From assembly GCF_039529295.1 (NCBI RefSeq), contig NZ_BAAAMN010000049.1, positions 62,001 to 126,000 of the forward strand: DNA of 64,000 bases, given 5' to 3'. The position numbers and the translations under genes were made by a program. How positions within the stretch are numbered: the stretch's first letter is position 1; every line of letters begins with the position of its first letter. Below are positions 51,218-61,373 of this stretch, in pieces. Source of the DNA: Yaniella flava. GTDB taxonomy: Bacteria; Actinomycetota; Actinomycetes; Actinomycetales; Micrococcaceae. The notes under the pieces are model-generated. The model saw nothing but the letters and a program-made list of their open reading frames with translations, did no database searches and was not told the DNA's origin.

Positions 51218-54200
51218 CTACCAGGAGCGTATCGTGCCCAACGCGCGTTGCGGCAGATCGTTGAGCGTGCCAAATCGGTGTGCTGTCATCGTCACTGCCT
51301 GTTCGCGAATAAAGGGCAACATTTCTAATCGCCCGGCAGATGTGACCGGTCGGGTATACACTGCAGTCTCCGGACTGTGCGCGGTGGCGCGCATGGTCAT
51401 GCCCGTTTCGGCAGAGCCAATAAGCCGGATACGCTCGGGACCCACCGCAGGGTCAACGTCAACCAGTGAGGCGACGCGCTGCAACCATGTCTCGGTGTCT
51501 TCAAAAAAGACCTCCACATTGGTATCGGCAAAGACCGCTGTCAGCTCAGGTGGAGCCCCTTCGGGTACTGAAACCGTGTTGCGCGGCAGACTTCCGGTGC
51601 CTTCGCCGGTTGCTATGGCGGCCTGGACACGGATGCCAGCAAAAGCCACACGTAACAGGTGAGCAATCGCCGGTGACGTGGTGTCGGCCAGACGCAGTGT
51701 CACGGCCACGGGACGGTAGCGCAACGCATTGACTTCGACCTGCAGATCCGAAATGTCGTGCTGGCCCTTATACACGTGCACCACTTGGGCATCGTGGGCA
51801 ACTGCGGTGGCTAGCCACCGAGCATCTGTCTCCTCGAGACATTGCCCCGCGGATGCAAGGAGCCGCCTTGCCATCTCATCGTGGGTTTGGGGCAGCGTTA
51901 GCGGCTCATCGTGCCAGTCTGTCAGGCCGATGAGATAGTTAGGCCCACCCGCTTTGGACCCCGGGCCCATGGCAGAACGTTTCCAACCACCGAACGGCTG
52001 ACGACGCACAATCGCACCGGTAATTCCACGGTTGATATAGAGATTGCCGGCGGTAATGTGTTCAGACCAGGTCGCAATTTCTGCTGGATCCAACGAGTGA
52101 ATGCCCGAAGTCAGACCGTACGGTACGGCATTGACATAGTCGATAGCTTCTTTCAGGGTATCTGCGGCCATCACACCAAGGATCGGCCCGAAATACTCGG
52201 TCATATGATATTCAGATCCTGGTTGCACCCCAGACCGAACACCGGGCGAATAGAGACGACCCGAATTGTCTAACTGTTGTGGGGTGAGATTCCAACGTTG
52301 CCCTGCTTCGAGTTTCGTCAGACCGCGCGCCAACTTTTCACCCGGTTCGTCGACTACCGGGCCCATTTGTGCCTGCGGGTTTGTCGGATAATCCACGACC
52401 AATGAATTGACCGCGTCGATCAGCTGACGATGGAAGCGTCGACTCACCGCGGTGCGACCGACCATGATGACCAGCGACGCGGCCGAACATTTTTGACCGG
52501 CGTGGCCGAACGCCGAATCCACCACATCCGCGACGGCGAGGTCCAAATCGCCCGATGGGGTGACGATGATGGCATTCTTTCCGGAGGTCTCCCCCAGCAG
52601 TGGCATGTCTGCACGAAGTCTTCTAAACAATCGTGCGGTCTCATAGCCGCCGGTCAAGATCACGCGTTGTACGCGAGGATCCGAGACCAGTTTGGTACCG
52701 ATTGTGGATTCCTCAGCGATGACGAACCTGACGATGTCATGCGGGAGACCAAACTCATCAAGCGCTTCCCAGATTGCTTGGACGATGACAGCACCGGTGC
52801 GTTGCGCTTGCGGTGCGGGCTTGAAGATGACCGGTGAGCCCGCAGCTAAAGCGGAGGTGACCGAACCGGTTGGGATGGCCGTGGGAAAATTCCATGGAGG
52901 GGTTGCTACCGTCAGCTCCACAGGACGTGCCGTTGCCCCCGGGATATTGTCCAACTCGAGGCACTGTTGACCGTAATACCGAGCAAAATCGATGCCTTCG
53001 GAGACTTCTGGGTCAGCTTGATCGATGGTCTTGCCCGTTTCGGACCCCATCACTTCGATTAGCTGAGAACGGGCGGCTGCCAGACGGTCGCCGATACGAA
53101 TCAGCACTTGGGACCTGGTGGTCACAGAAAGATCCTGCCAGACTTTTCCCGCATCGATGGCAGCGCTGATCGCAGTTTCCAGCTGTGCCACTGTCTCAAC
53201 GTGATGGTCTGCCACCACGGCATCACCCAGCGAGGATTTGGCCATGCGCTCGATGATATTGAGCCCCCACGCGCGGTTGGCTGGCAGATGTGGATCTGTG
53301 TCTGGCGCATTGGCAAAAGCCGGTGACGAAGCTTCGGTGAAGTCTTCGGTCTTTCGGTTCTGAGTGCGCCGCCGCTGCGGTACAAGATCGCTTTCGTATT
53401 CTAGTTGTGCCAGCGAGGAGAGGAAGCGTTCTGCCTCACGGTCGAAGAACGACTCGTCTTCGAGTTGAAAGACCGCTGACATGAAGTTCTCATCAGAGGC
53501 ACCTTCTTCCAGGCGTCGCACCAAATACGAGATCGCCACATCAAATTCATCCGGGTGTACCACCGGCGTGTAGAGCAAGAGTCGACCAACGTCGGCACGA
53601 ACGGCTTCGGCTTGGGACGTGGCCATCCCCAGCAGCATTTCAAAATCGACTGGCCCGTGGGTGGCGATGCCACGATGCTGCATTACAAGATAGGCCAAGG
53701 CGATATCGAAAAGGTTCTGTCCGGCAACACCGATGCGTACATTGGTCAGGTGCTCTGGTGTCAGCGCATAGTTGAGGATGCGTTTGTAATTGGTGTCGGT
53801 GTCTTGTTTGTTGGGCCACACGGTTTGTTCCCAGTGCCGCATGGCTGCCTGAACCCGTTCCATGGGCAGGTTAGCGCCTTTGACCACGCGCACTTTGATG
53901 GGGGCTCCACCCGCAGCGACCCGCTGCGCTCCAAATTCCTGCAGGTCAACCATGGCCTGATAGGCGTCCGGCAGATATGCCTGCAAGACGATACCGGACG
54001 CATACTGAGCAAATTCTGGCTCGGACATGAGCATGCGATACACGTCCAGCGTGAGCTCGAGGTCCTTATACTCTTCCATGTCGAGGTTGATAAAGGTCAC
54101 CGGATCCGCTTGCATTGCTGCCCGATAGAGCGGACGGAGTTGTTCGACGATGTCATCAACCGCCGCGTCGTGTGCCCAAGCGTTGTGTGGTGCCACGGTG

Positions 54201-54760
54201 GCCGAAACTTTCACTGAGACGTAGTCCACGTCCTGGCGTTCGATGAGCGCCAGAGTAGCCGCAATCCGATTATCGGCTTCGTGTTGGCCGAGGATGGCTT
54301 CACAAAGCAGGTTGATGTTGAGCTGGATACCGTTGCTGCGAAGCCTGTGGATTGCTTTGCCCAGGCGCTGATCGCGCGCATCAATCACCAAGTGGCTGAC
54401 CATTGATCGCAGTGCAGCCCGTGCGGCCGGCACCACAACACCCGGCGCGAGTTTCCCCAACTTGCCGCCGGCGCGCACTGCGGTTTGAAGATACCAGGGC
54501 AGAAACTCCGGGACATCATCAGCGATATCTGCCAGGGCTTCGGCTGCAGCCCCAGCATCTTCCGGCCGTACAACACGATCCACAAACCTAACCGTGAAAT
54601 CTAATCCGGCAGGATCTTTCAACACGCCAGCCAACTGTTGGGCGGAAGCATCCGGTTCGATACGTGCGGCCGCCGCCAACCATGTTCGAACTTGCTCGAT
54701 GGCAGCATCTCCAAGTTGCCATGGAGCAATATCAGCCGGACGATGATCTGCAGTAGCCAT
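51218..54760 (-). CDS. putA: Bifunctional proline dehydrogenase / glutamate-semialdehyde dehydrogenase
   Basis: Oxidises proline to glutamate in two steps. The N-terminal FAD-dependent PRODH barrel (residues ~20-460) contains DMEEYKDLELTLDVYR and VRVVKGANLPMER; the ALDH domain (~540-1010) has VILTGGYETARLF, the catalytic Cys in GHAGQKCSAASLV, and GGWKRSAMGPGSK. The last ~150 residues resemble the C-terminal cap of long actinobacterial PutA. It lacks the N-terminal ribbon-helix-helix repressor domain of E. coli PutA. I start at ATG 54760 (GGAAG just upstream); a GTG at 54796 is possible. It is divergent from putP. Confidence 0.92.
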   Translation of the reverse strand: MATADHRPADIAPWQLGDAAIEQVRTWLAAAARIEPDASAQQLAGVLKDPAGLDFTVRFVDRVVRPEDAGAAAEALADIADDVPEFLPWYLQTAVRAGGKLGKLAPGVVVPAARAALRSMVSHLVIDARDQRLGKAIHRLRSNGIQLNINLLCEAILGQHEADNRIAATLALIERQDVDYVSVKVSATVAPHNAWAHDAAVDDIVEQLRPLYRAAMQADPVTFINLDMEEYKDLELTLDVYRMLMSEPEFAQYASGIVLQAYLPDAYQAMVDLQEFGAQRVAAGGAPIKVRVVKGANLPMERVQAAMRHWEQTVWPNKQDTDTNYKRILNYALTPEHLTNVRIGVAGQNLFDIALAYLVMQHRGIATHGPVDFEMLLGMATSQAEAVRADVGRLLLYTPVVHPDEFDVAISYLVRRLEEGASDENFMSAVFQLEDESFFDREAERFLSSLAQLEYESDLVPQRRRTQNRKTEDFTEASSPAFANAPDTDPHLPANRAWGLNIIERMAKSSLGDAVVADHHVETVAQLETAISAAIDAGKVWQDLSVTTRSQVLIRIGDRLAAARSQLIEVMGSETGKTIDQADPEVSEGIDFARYYGQQCLELDNIPGATARPVELTVATPPWNFPTAIPTGSVTSALAAGSPVIFKPAPQAQRTGAVIVQAIWEALDEFGLPHDIVRFVIAEESTIGTKLVSDPRVQRVILTGGYETARLFRRLRADMPLLGETSGKNAIIVTPSGDLDLAVADVVDSAFGHAGQKCSAASLVIMVGRTAVSRRFHRQLIDAVNSLVVDYPTNPQAQMGPVVDEPGEKLARGLTKLEAGQRWNLTPQQLDNSGRLYSPGVRSGVQPGSEYHMTEYFGPILGVMAADTLKEAIDYVNAVPYGLTSGIHSLDPAEIATWSEHITAGNLYINRGITGAIVRRQPFGGWKRSAMGPGSKAGGPNYLIGLTDWHDEPLTLPQTHDEMARRLLASAGQCLEETDARWLATAVAHDAQVVHVYKGQHDISDLQVEVNALRYRPVAVTLRLADTTSPAIAHLLRVAFAGIRVQAAIATGEGTGSLPRNTVSVPEGAPPELTAVFADTNVEVFFEDTETWLQRVASLVDVDPAVGPERIRLIGSAETGMTMRATAHSPETAVYTRPVTSAGRLEMLPFIREQAVTMTAHRFGTLNDLPQRALGTIRSW

Positions 54761-54970
54761 AATGCTTCCGATCCCAAGTTGCATCTCTTGTGACACGTAT
54801 CATACGGCTTCGGCCGGAGAAGACAGAAGATGACGGCCAACACATTTTGCACAAATCAAGCCTACGACCAGCGAATATACAGGCAACAACCAGCATCATG
54901 ATTACTCGACGCCTATCAGCGGTGATTGAGATTTGGAAATTGCGCTGTCAGTGACGAATAATTGTTTGCT

Positions 54971-56479
54971 ATGAATGAAGAACATGCCTATCAACTGGCC
55001 GCCATCGTCGCCTATTTACTTCTGATGGTTGGCATTGGATTGTACGCGTACCGCCGGACAAAAACAGGTCGAGATTTTCTGCTAGCAGGACGTGACCTGT
55101 CGCCGCGGGTAGCTGCTCTTTCTGCAGGAGCCTCCGATATGTCGGGTTGGCTCATGATGGGTCTGCCCGGTGCGCTGTACGCCACCGGTTTACTTGAAGC
55201 CTGGATTGCAATTGGTCTCACGATAGGCACCTGGTTCAACTGGAAAATTGTGGCACCGCGTCTGCGGGTCTATTCGGAGATCACGTCCGATGCGATCACT
55301 ATGCCGGCGTTCTTTGAACAACGTTTCCGGGATCGCACCCGTTTGCTGCGCTCCGTGTCAGCCGTCATTATTTTACTGTTCTTCATTTTCTATGTTGCCT
55401 CGATGATGGTCGCATCCGGGGCGTTCTTTGAATCCGCGTTCGGTTGGCCCTACATGACCGGCCTCCTCGTGGTCGCCGCTGTCACGCTGCTCTATACTGC
55501 CTTCGGTGGTTTCCTCGGTGTATCACTCACCGACGTTGCCCAGGGCTTGCTTATGTTGGCTGCTCTGGTTGCCGTACCGATTATCGCTACGGTCCAACTT
55601 GGGGGTCCTGGTGAAGTGGTCAGTCTTATCAGCGAATCTGATCTCCAAGAGGGCCTGAGCCACCTGTCCTTCACCGGCGGTGAATTCAGCATGACCTCCG
55701 CGCTCGTGATTATTTCCGGTCTCGCATGGGGCCTGGGCTATTTCGGCCAGCCACACATCCTGGCACGTCACTTCGCGATCCGTGACCCCCGAGAAATCAA
55801 GACGGCTCGTCGCATCGGCACCGGCTGGGTTGCCATCTCTATGACCGGCGCCGTGCTGACCGGTCTGATCGGGGTGGCCTGGTTCCAACGCGAAGGCCAA
55901 CCACTCGAAAACTCCGAAACCGTGTTCCTTGCCCTGTCACAAATTCTGTTTCACCCGTTCATAGCCGGTTTGGTACTGGCTGCGGTCTTGGCAGCGATCA
56001 TGTCGACAATGTCGTCCCAACTCATCGTGTCGTCCTCCGCTTTGGTTGAAGACGTCTACGGTCTGTTCAAACGGAACCCGAATGAACGCACTCAGCTCTG
56101 GTTGGGGCGCGGGTCCGTCGTCCTGGTCACCATCATCGCCGTCCTCATCGCCCGCGACCCGGAAGCAACCGTTTTAGATCTCGTTGGTTTCGCCTGGGCT
56201 GGCTTTGGCGCCGCATTCGGTCCGATGGTTCTACTGGCCCTCTACTGGCGACGCATTACTGCCATGGGCGCGCTTGCTGGGATGGTTGCCGGTGCCGCGG
56301 TGACCTATATTTGGGGCAGCGTTCCTGCGATCAAAGAAGCCCTCAACCTCTACGAAATCGTCCCCGGGGTTCTTGCTAACCTCGTGGTTGCCGTAGCGGT
56401 CTCATTGCTGACCAAGAAGCCTCAGCCAGAAATTGATGAGGAATTCACGCGTATGAAAGCAACAGTAGCCGGAAAATAG
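54971..56479 (+). CDS. putP: Sodium/proline symporter
   Basis: Sodium:solute symporter family member that imports proline. 502 aa with about 13 helices. Landmarks are DFLLAGRDLSPRVAALSAGASDMSGW and the loop LAAIMSTMSSQLIVSSSALVEDVY. The ATG at 54971 is used; the Shine-Dalgarno is weak, and a TTG three codons upstream is possible. It is divergent from putA with a ~210-base shared promoter region, the usual layout for inducible proline use. Confidence 0.92.
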   Translation: MNEEHAYQLAAIVAYLLLMVGIGLYAYRRTKTGRDFLLAGRDLSPRVAALSAGASDMSGWLMMGLPGALYATGLLEAWIAIGLTIGTWFNWKIVAPRLRVYSEITSDAITMPAFFEQRFRDRTRLLRSVSAVIILLFFIFYVASMMVASGAFFESAFGWPYMTGLLVVAAVTLLYTAFGGFLGVSLTDVAQGLLMLAALVAVPIIATVQLGGPGEVVSLISESDLQEGLSHLSFTGGEFSMTSALVIISGLAWGLGYFGQPHILARHFAIRDPREIKTARRIGTGWVAISMTGAVLTGLIGVAWFQREGQPLENSETVFLALSQILFHPFIAGLVLAAVLAAIMSTMSSQLIVSSSALVEDVYGLFKRNPNERTQLWLGRGSVVLVTIIAVLIARDPEATVLDLVGFAWAGFGAAFGPMVLLALYWRRITAMGALAGMVAGAAVTYIWGSVPAIKEALNLYEIVPGVLANLVVAVAVSLLTKKPQPEIDEEFTRMKATVAGK

Positions 56480-56520
56480 TTTCAGACAGATCTGACGTTG
56501 CAGCGGCGTACGATGGAACC

Positions 56521-57894
56521 ATGGGTTTTTCTCGTCGACAAACGATATACGTGGCACTACAGCCTGACCAGGTATGGGATATCCTGACTGATCCTGGAGC
56601 GTGGCTGCAATTCGATGACCAGCTCCAGCAGTTCTCCCCGGTCCACATGACCGGGAATCGACTGCAGGTCGCAGACAGGGTCAAGGTCGTACCGAAAGCA
56701 CTGGTTCGTGGTTTCGTGCACGCCGCAACCGCTCCGCCGGCAACCATCACGACCGTTGCTGCACGGCGAGAAATCGCTTGGCGCCAGACTCAGCCCGGGG
56801 GCTTTACCCAACAACGCTGGCAACTTCGTGCCACCGTTGATGGCGGTACCGAGCTGACCCGTCACACCGAAGTGGTTGGCCCTCTTGCCGCTCCCCTGGG
56901 CGCCGCCCTGGCTGCTCCCTTGGCGGGTGATGTGGGTGCCGTCGGTGCGCGCATGGTTCACATGGCTTCAACCGGACCGGACGTCGCCCAACCGCTCACG
57001 ATTATCGCCGGCGGCTCGGGCTACCTCGGTCAACGATTAGCCACCCGCATGATCGCCGCTGGACAACGTGCAACCGTACTGACGCGCCAACCCACATCAG
57101 GGGCCACCTATCCTCAAGCTCGCTGGGGCCAAGACGATCTTGGACCACTACATGAACTCCTGATGGATCCCGCCGGCGTCAACATCGTCAACCTGGCTGG
57201 TAAACGTCTCGGGCCTCGCTTCACGCCAGAAGAACTGCGCCTCCAAAGAGCATCACGCATTGTGCCCACCGAGACTTTACGCGCCGCAGTAACTGCCGCT
57301 CAGGAAGAAGGCGCAGTGGTTCACCGGTGGATTCAAGGTAGTGCAGTGCCCCTGTGGGGCTCGGAATCCACGACGGAGTTCACCGAGGCTACCTCGCCGA
57401 TGGCGGACACGGATGGCCCAGATGGTATGGGCCGTCTGGTAACTGAATGGGAGGCCGCTGCTCCAGATAATGCCGTGTTCGTACGTACTGGTATCGTGCT
57501 CGGTCAACACACAGAAATCACCAAAGGATTGACAGCCATGGCGCGGTCCACAACCCGGCCTAGCGTTGATGGCTTCCTACCCTGGATTCACGAGGATGAC
57601 TGGGTCGGTTTGGTCCAACATCTGTTAGCTATGCACAATGCGCCGACAAAAGTGGTGGCAGTGGCTCCACAACAGACGCGACTGTCCGAAGTCATTCACG
57701 CGCTCGTCCCCGGACAAGGACCGCGCAGCATCCCGGTGCCCGCCGCCCTGCTGCGTACCGGTATGAACAGCATTGGTATGGAACCTGGACTCCTGATGGG
57801 GAGCACCCGGGCTCGCTCAATTGTGATTGATACGATGGGATACGAATTCTTATTCCCCACGATCTCTTCTGCCGGCGAAGCGGTCAGTGTCTGA
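56521..57894 (+). CDS. TIGR01777-family epimerase with N-terminal SRPBCC domain
   Basis: 457-aa fusion. Residues ~1-150 form a START/SRPBCC-like lipid-binding domain (PDQVWDILTDPGAWLQFD). The rest is an SDR-like NAD(P)-binding epimerase (YfcH/SDR39U1 type) with IIAGGSGYLGQRLA and NIVNLAGKRLGPRF. Natural substrate unknown. It overlaps the 3' end of the converging reductase gene by 11 bases. Confidence 0.85.
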   Translation: MGFSRRQTIYVALQPDQVWDILTDPGAWLQFDDQLQQFSPVHMTGNRLQVADRVKVVPKALVRGFVHAATAPPATITTVAARREIAWRQTQPGGFTQQRWQLRATVDGGTELTRHTEVVGPLAAPLGAALAAPLAGDVGAVGARMVHMASTGPDVAQPLTIIAGGSGYLGQRLATRMIAAGQRATVLTRQPTSGATYPQARWGQDDLGPLHELLMDPAGVNIVNLAGKRLGPRFTPEELRLQRASRIVPTETLRAAVTAAQEEGAVVHRWIQGSAVPLWGSESTTEFTEATSPMADTDGPDGMGRLVTEWEAAAPDNAVFVRTGIVLGQHTEITKGLTAMARSTTRPSVDGFLPWIHEDDWVGLVQHLLAMHNAPTKVVAVAPQQTRLSEVIHALVPGQGPRSIPVPAALLRTGMNSIGMEPGLLMGSTRARSIVIDTMGYEFLFPTISSAGEAVSV

Positions 57895-58444
57895 GAAGAT
57901 CGTAGCTCAGGTAAACCACACCGCCGCGAAAGCTGCGCATCTGCCGCAGTTCAAGGTTCAAGCGCTGCTTCGGCCAGAAAGCTAAACCGAAGCCTACAGT
58001 GACAGGACACACTAAGACCATGATCTGGTCGATAAGATCGTGACGAAATGCTTCGGCGGCAAGCGTGGACCCATCGACCGTAAGATCATGTTCCCGAGTA
58101 TCTTTTAATGCTGTCACTTCCGCGGGATCGAATTCGCGGACGAGTTCAGTGCGAGCTGTGTGCGTCGATTCCAATTGTCGAGAATAGACGATCTTGTCGG
58201 TAGCGCACCACGTTTCAGCAAACCGAGCGGATTCAGGTGACTGTGCTGCCACCTCAGGATCAGTTTCCCAAACAGCCATCATCTCGTACATGCGTCGACC
58301 ATAAAGAAATGTGCCAACGTTGGACATCTCGTCATTAGTGACGGTCAGAGCATCTTCGGTTGGTTGTGCCCAATCAAAATTGCCGTTGGCATCGGCCACA
58401 TACCCGTCGAGCGAGATGATCATAGAATACAGTAATTTTCCCAT
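57884..58444 (-). CDS. RibD C-terminal / dihydrofolate-reductase-like protein
   Basis: 186-aa DHFR-fold reductase of the YyaP/RibD_C type with MIISLDGYVADANGNFDW, LYGRRMYEMMAVWETD, and GSTLAAEAFRHDLIDQ. These are usually NADPH-dependent with unknown substrate. I take ATG 58444 because GGGGA lies seven bases upstream. Two earlier in-frame ATGs are less likely. It ends inside the converging epimerase gene. Confidence 0.85.
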   Translation of the reverse strand: MGKLLYSMIISLDGYVADANGNFDWAQPTEDALTVTNDEMSNVGTFLYGRRMYEMMAVWETDPEVAAQSPESARFAETWCATDKIVYSRQLESTHTARTELVREFDPAEVTALKDTREHDLTVDGSTLAAEAFRHDLIDQIMVLVCPVTVGFGLAFWPKQRLNLELRQMRSFRGGVVYLSYDLLRH

Positions 58445-58510
58445 TAACATCCCCGATTCGTAGAACGGTAGATTCAATCTATCAAATTCAGACGATACCG
58501 ATCAGCCCGA

Positions 58511-59602
58511 TTAGCGATAGGCGCGATGATACTGGGCCGGGGTTGGGGGATTCTTATGCCGTAGCGTTTGCGCGGCATGAATTGGGAAGTCGGGATTGCG
58601 TAATGATTCTCGTCCGAGTAATACGGCATCGGCTTGTTCGGTTACCAGAATGTGTTCGGCTTGGAATGGTTCAGTGATGAGTCCGACTGCAGCCGTGGGA
58701 ACGCCGGTGCGACGGCGAATCGTTTCTGCAAAACGAACCTGATAACCCGGGCCGGTTGGGATCTCAGCAGGCATATTCGAACCGCTGGACACATCGATCA
58801 TATCCACACCATGATCTCGCAACCACTCCACAACCTGCACCGTATCGTCGATCGTTAGGCCGCCTTCCACCCAGTCGACAGCTGAAAGACGGACCAACAG
58901 TGGCACGCCCTGGTCGATTTCGGCCCGTATGGCGTCGACTACGTCCAGAAGGAGACGAGCACGATTCGCTAAGGAGCCACCATAGGCATCGCTTCGTTCA
59001 TTGCTCAGCGGTGACAGGAATTCGTGGAGTAAGTAGCCATGGGCTCCGTGGATCTCGAGGACATCGAAACCCGCTTCGATGGCGCGTCGCGCAGATGCCA
59101 CAAATGCCGCAACGATGTGATCAATACCAGTTTGATCCAGCGCCTGTGGCGTCGCGAGTCCGGGAAATTCCACGGCGGAAGGTGCCACGGTGTCCCACCC
59201 GCCATCGGCCAGCGGCACACTGCCAGAGTGTTCATAGTCAAAAGGACGATACGTGCTGGCTTTTCGTCCCGCGTGGGCAAGCTGTATACCAGCGACAGCA
59301 CCCTGGGAGTGCATGAACCGCACAATGGGTGCCAGGGCATCGCGCTGTTCATCATTCCACAGGCCCAAGTCCTGCGCTGAGATGCGGCCCTGAGGGGTCA
59401 CCGCGGTGGCCTCCACGATGATCGCACCTGCTCCCCCACGGGCGAGCCCGCCCAGGTGCACCATATGCCAATCTGTTGCCACGCCATCATTGTTCTCAGC
59501 GCTATATTGACACATCGGAGGAACCCACGCTCTATTCCGTGCGGTGACACCACGAAGAGTAATGGGTTCAAAGAGCAAGCGAGACAAGCTGGGGATCCTC
59601 AC
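58511..59602 (-). CDS. NADH:flavin oxidoreductase, Old Yellow Enzyme (YqjM-type)
   Basis: FMN-dependent ene-reductase. 363 aa. YqjM-class Cys in PPMCQYSAEN, LAHAGRKAS, substrate and flavin segment IHGAHGYLLHEFLSPLSNERSDAYG, and the phosphate-binding AVGLITEP/ADAVLLGRESLRNP loops. The start is a GTG (59602). Physiological substrate unknown; family reduces alpha,beta-unsaturated carbonyls. Confidence 0.92.
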   Translation of the reverse strand: MRIPSLSRLLFEPITLRGVTARNRAWVPPMCQYSAENNDGVATDWHMVHLGGLARGGAGAIIVEATAVTPQGRISAQDLGLWNDEQRDALAPIVRFMHSQGAVAGIQLAHAGRKASTYRPFDYEHSGSVPLADGGWDTVAPSAVEFPGLATPQALDQTGIDHIVAAFVASARRAIEAGFDVLEIHGAHGYLLHEFLSPLSNERSDAYGGSLANRARLLLDVVDAIRAEIDQGVPLLVRLSAVDWVEGGLTIDDTVQVVEWLRDHGVDMIDVSSGSNMPAEIPTGPGYQVRFAETIRRRTGVPTAAVGLITEPFQAEHILVTEQADAVLLGRESLRNPDFPIHAAQTLRHKNPPTPAQYHRAYR

Positions 59603-59677
59603 GTTATCTAAAGTCAGGTCGGGGAAACATTTTCTATACCAGTCCGGATGTTATCAGGTCTCATAAGCATTCATTCA

Positions 59678-60826
59678 TTAGGCGAAGATCACGAGCAGGT
59701 AGAGCATGAAGATCATAAGATGCGCTGCACCATGCAGCGGGGTGACGAATTTTCCGAGCATCGAAGCCATTGAGGTGAGCAGTGTGACGGCTAATAACAT
59801 GAGGTTTCCAGGAGTTTCTGCCAGCACGACGGGCTGATCAGTGAGCAGGCCAATCGTCAAAACAGTGGGAATAGTGAGTCCTACCGTTGAGACCAACGCC
59901 CCGTGACACAGGTTGCTCATGCGCTGTATTTCACCCGAGGCTGCCGCGCGGATTACAGTGATCGTTTCGGGCAAGAACACAATTGCCGCAATGAGTAGGC
60001 CAGACAGTGACGTCGGTGCCCCGAGCCTGCCAAGACCCTCATCTAATAACGCCGCCATGTCGTGTGACAGCAACACGATCGGGATGACTGTCAGTACCAG
60101 CACGATGGCTCGGGCCAGTATTTCGCTTCGATGTTCTGCCAGCACGTGGGTGATGCTGGTGAGCGACTGCTGAGTGTCTGGAGTCACGGTCCGGGTTGAA
60201 GGGTGGCCACTGGTTACTTCTTGAAAGTCTCCGCGCTGTGCGCCCATTTGACGGTAAAGAAAGAACCCGTACATCACGAGGGTGCATGCCGCGACCAATA
60301 GGGCCTGTGTTGAACTGTATACCCGTTCATCACCAATGACATGAGGTAGGCCGAACGCGACGCATAACATGACCACTAAGACGGCTAGGTATGAGGAAGC
60401 ACCCGTTCGATTCAGTTGTAGACGCACGTGCCTGGTACCGCCAATGATGAGTGCAACTCCAACGACGAGATTCAGAATGATCATCGCAACGGCCATGACC
60501 GAATCTCGAGCGATCGTCTGGTGGTCTCCTGGCCCCAGCATCACTGCCGAAATGAGGACCACTTCGATGACGACAATCGAAAGGGTCAACACCAATGTGC
60601 CGTAGGGATCACCCAACCGGTGAGCTAATCGTTCTGCTTGGGTCACGACACCAAACGCACACACTACGATGACAGCGATGATTGCAGCCAAGATGCCGAA
60701 CAGCATCGGTGCGGCCAACGGGTCCGGCAAGATGGCGCTGGTGCTCTGCAGCGCGATCCATCCGACCCAGCCAAGCAGCAGGTGTCCCGCCACTCTGGGC
60801 GTCAGAACATTTCGGATCAATGGCAT
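59678..60826 (-). CDS. chaA: Calcium/sodium:proton antiporter, ChaA-type
   Basis: CaCA-superfamily exchanger with about eleven helices. The two internally related alpha repeats are present: GTLVLTLSIVVIEVVLISAV and FLPETITVIRAAASGEIQR..GALVSTVGLTIP. The acidic residues (Glu in VVIEVV and PETIT) are those expected for cation binding. I use ATG 60826 (GAGG nine bases upstream), giving 382 aa; a GTG 15 codons upstream is possible. The cation specificity is inferred. Confidence 0.85.
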   Translation of the reverse strand: MPLIRNVLTPRVAGHLLLGWVGWIALQSTSAILPDPLAAPMLFGILAAIIAVIVVCAFGVVTQAERLAHRLGDPYGTLVLTLSIVVIEVVLISAVMLGPGDHQTIARDSVMAVAMIILNLVVGVALIIGGTRHVRLQLNRTGASSYLAVLVVMLCVAFGLPHVIGDERVYSSTQALLVAACTLVMYGFFLYRQMGAQRGDFQEVTSGHPSTRTVTPDTQQSLTSITHVLAEHRSEILARAIVLVLTVIPIVLLSHDMAALLDEGLGRLGAPTSLSGLLIAAIVFLPETITVIRAAASGEIQRMSNLCHGALVSTVGLTIPTVLTIGLLTDQPVVLAETPGNLMLLAVTLLTSMASMLGKFVTPLHGAAHLMIFMLYLLVIFA

Positions 60827-60942
60827 GGGAGTTGGCCTCTTCTGTGGGCCGTCCCAGCTCTGATTGATCACGTCCAGGTCGTCCTGAACGCTCTGTGGCT
60901 ATCTATCGTAACGCCTGAACACATGGCGTCAGGCGCTCGATG

Positions 60943-61338
60943 CTAGGCATCAATGATATAACTTCGGATCTCTTTGATCTTCGCATTTTTGCCGTGCCCA
61001 GCAAATACGATGACGTGGTTAAAATGCGATTGCGACCCATCCGGATGCCTGATTGTCCCATCTGCTCCACAGTCCGTTCCGTGTGTGATGATCGTATGGA
61101 GCTTTAATTCATTGACCGGTTCTTCTGCACCCAGCCACTGGCGAACGTCTGCTGCCGTAGACAACGTGCGAGATCCGACGAGTTGCCACTGGATATCGTC
61201 TTGAAGTGTGGCGATGACCGCGTCGGCGGCTCGGCTGTAGAGCGCGATGAGAAAGTCTCGGATGACAATTTTTCGTGGCGCATTGCCGCAATTCTCCGGG
61301 ATATCGACAACGGACAATTGTTCAGCATCGGCAGTCAT
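60943..61338 (-). CDS. SnoaL/NTF2-like protein
   Basis: 131-aa alpha+beta barrel protein of the nuclear-transport-factor-2 superfamily, with the N-terminal helix VIRDFLIALYSRAADAVIATLQDDIQWQL-like segment and the C-terminal beta sheet SHFNHVIVFAGHG..IKEIRSYIIDA. SnoaL-like proteins bind small hydrophobic ligands or act as isomerases; no ligand can be assigned. It lies between the antiporter and a hemerythrin protein. Confidence 0.7.
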   Translation of the reverse strand: MTADAEQLSVVDIPENCGNAPRKIVIRDFLIALYSRAADAVIATLQDDIQWQLVGSRTLSTAADVRQWLGAEEPVNELKLHTIITHGTDCGADGTIRHPDGSQSHFNHVIVFAGHGKNAKIKEIRSYIIDA

Positions 61339-61373
61339 ACGCAGTTTATCCTTGTTGAAGTACGCGCGGTGGC

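Noticed and set aside
53555..54217. 220-residue plus-strand open frame
   Set aside because: Lies wholly inside putA on the other strand, with no recognisable domain.
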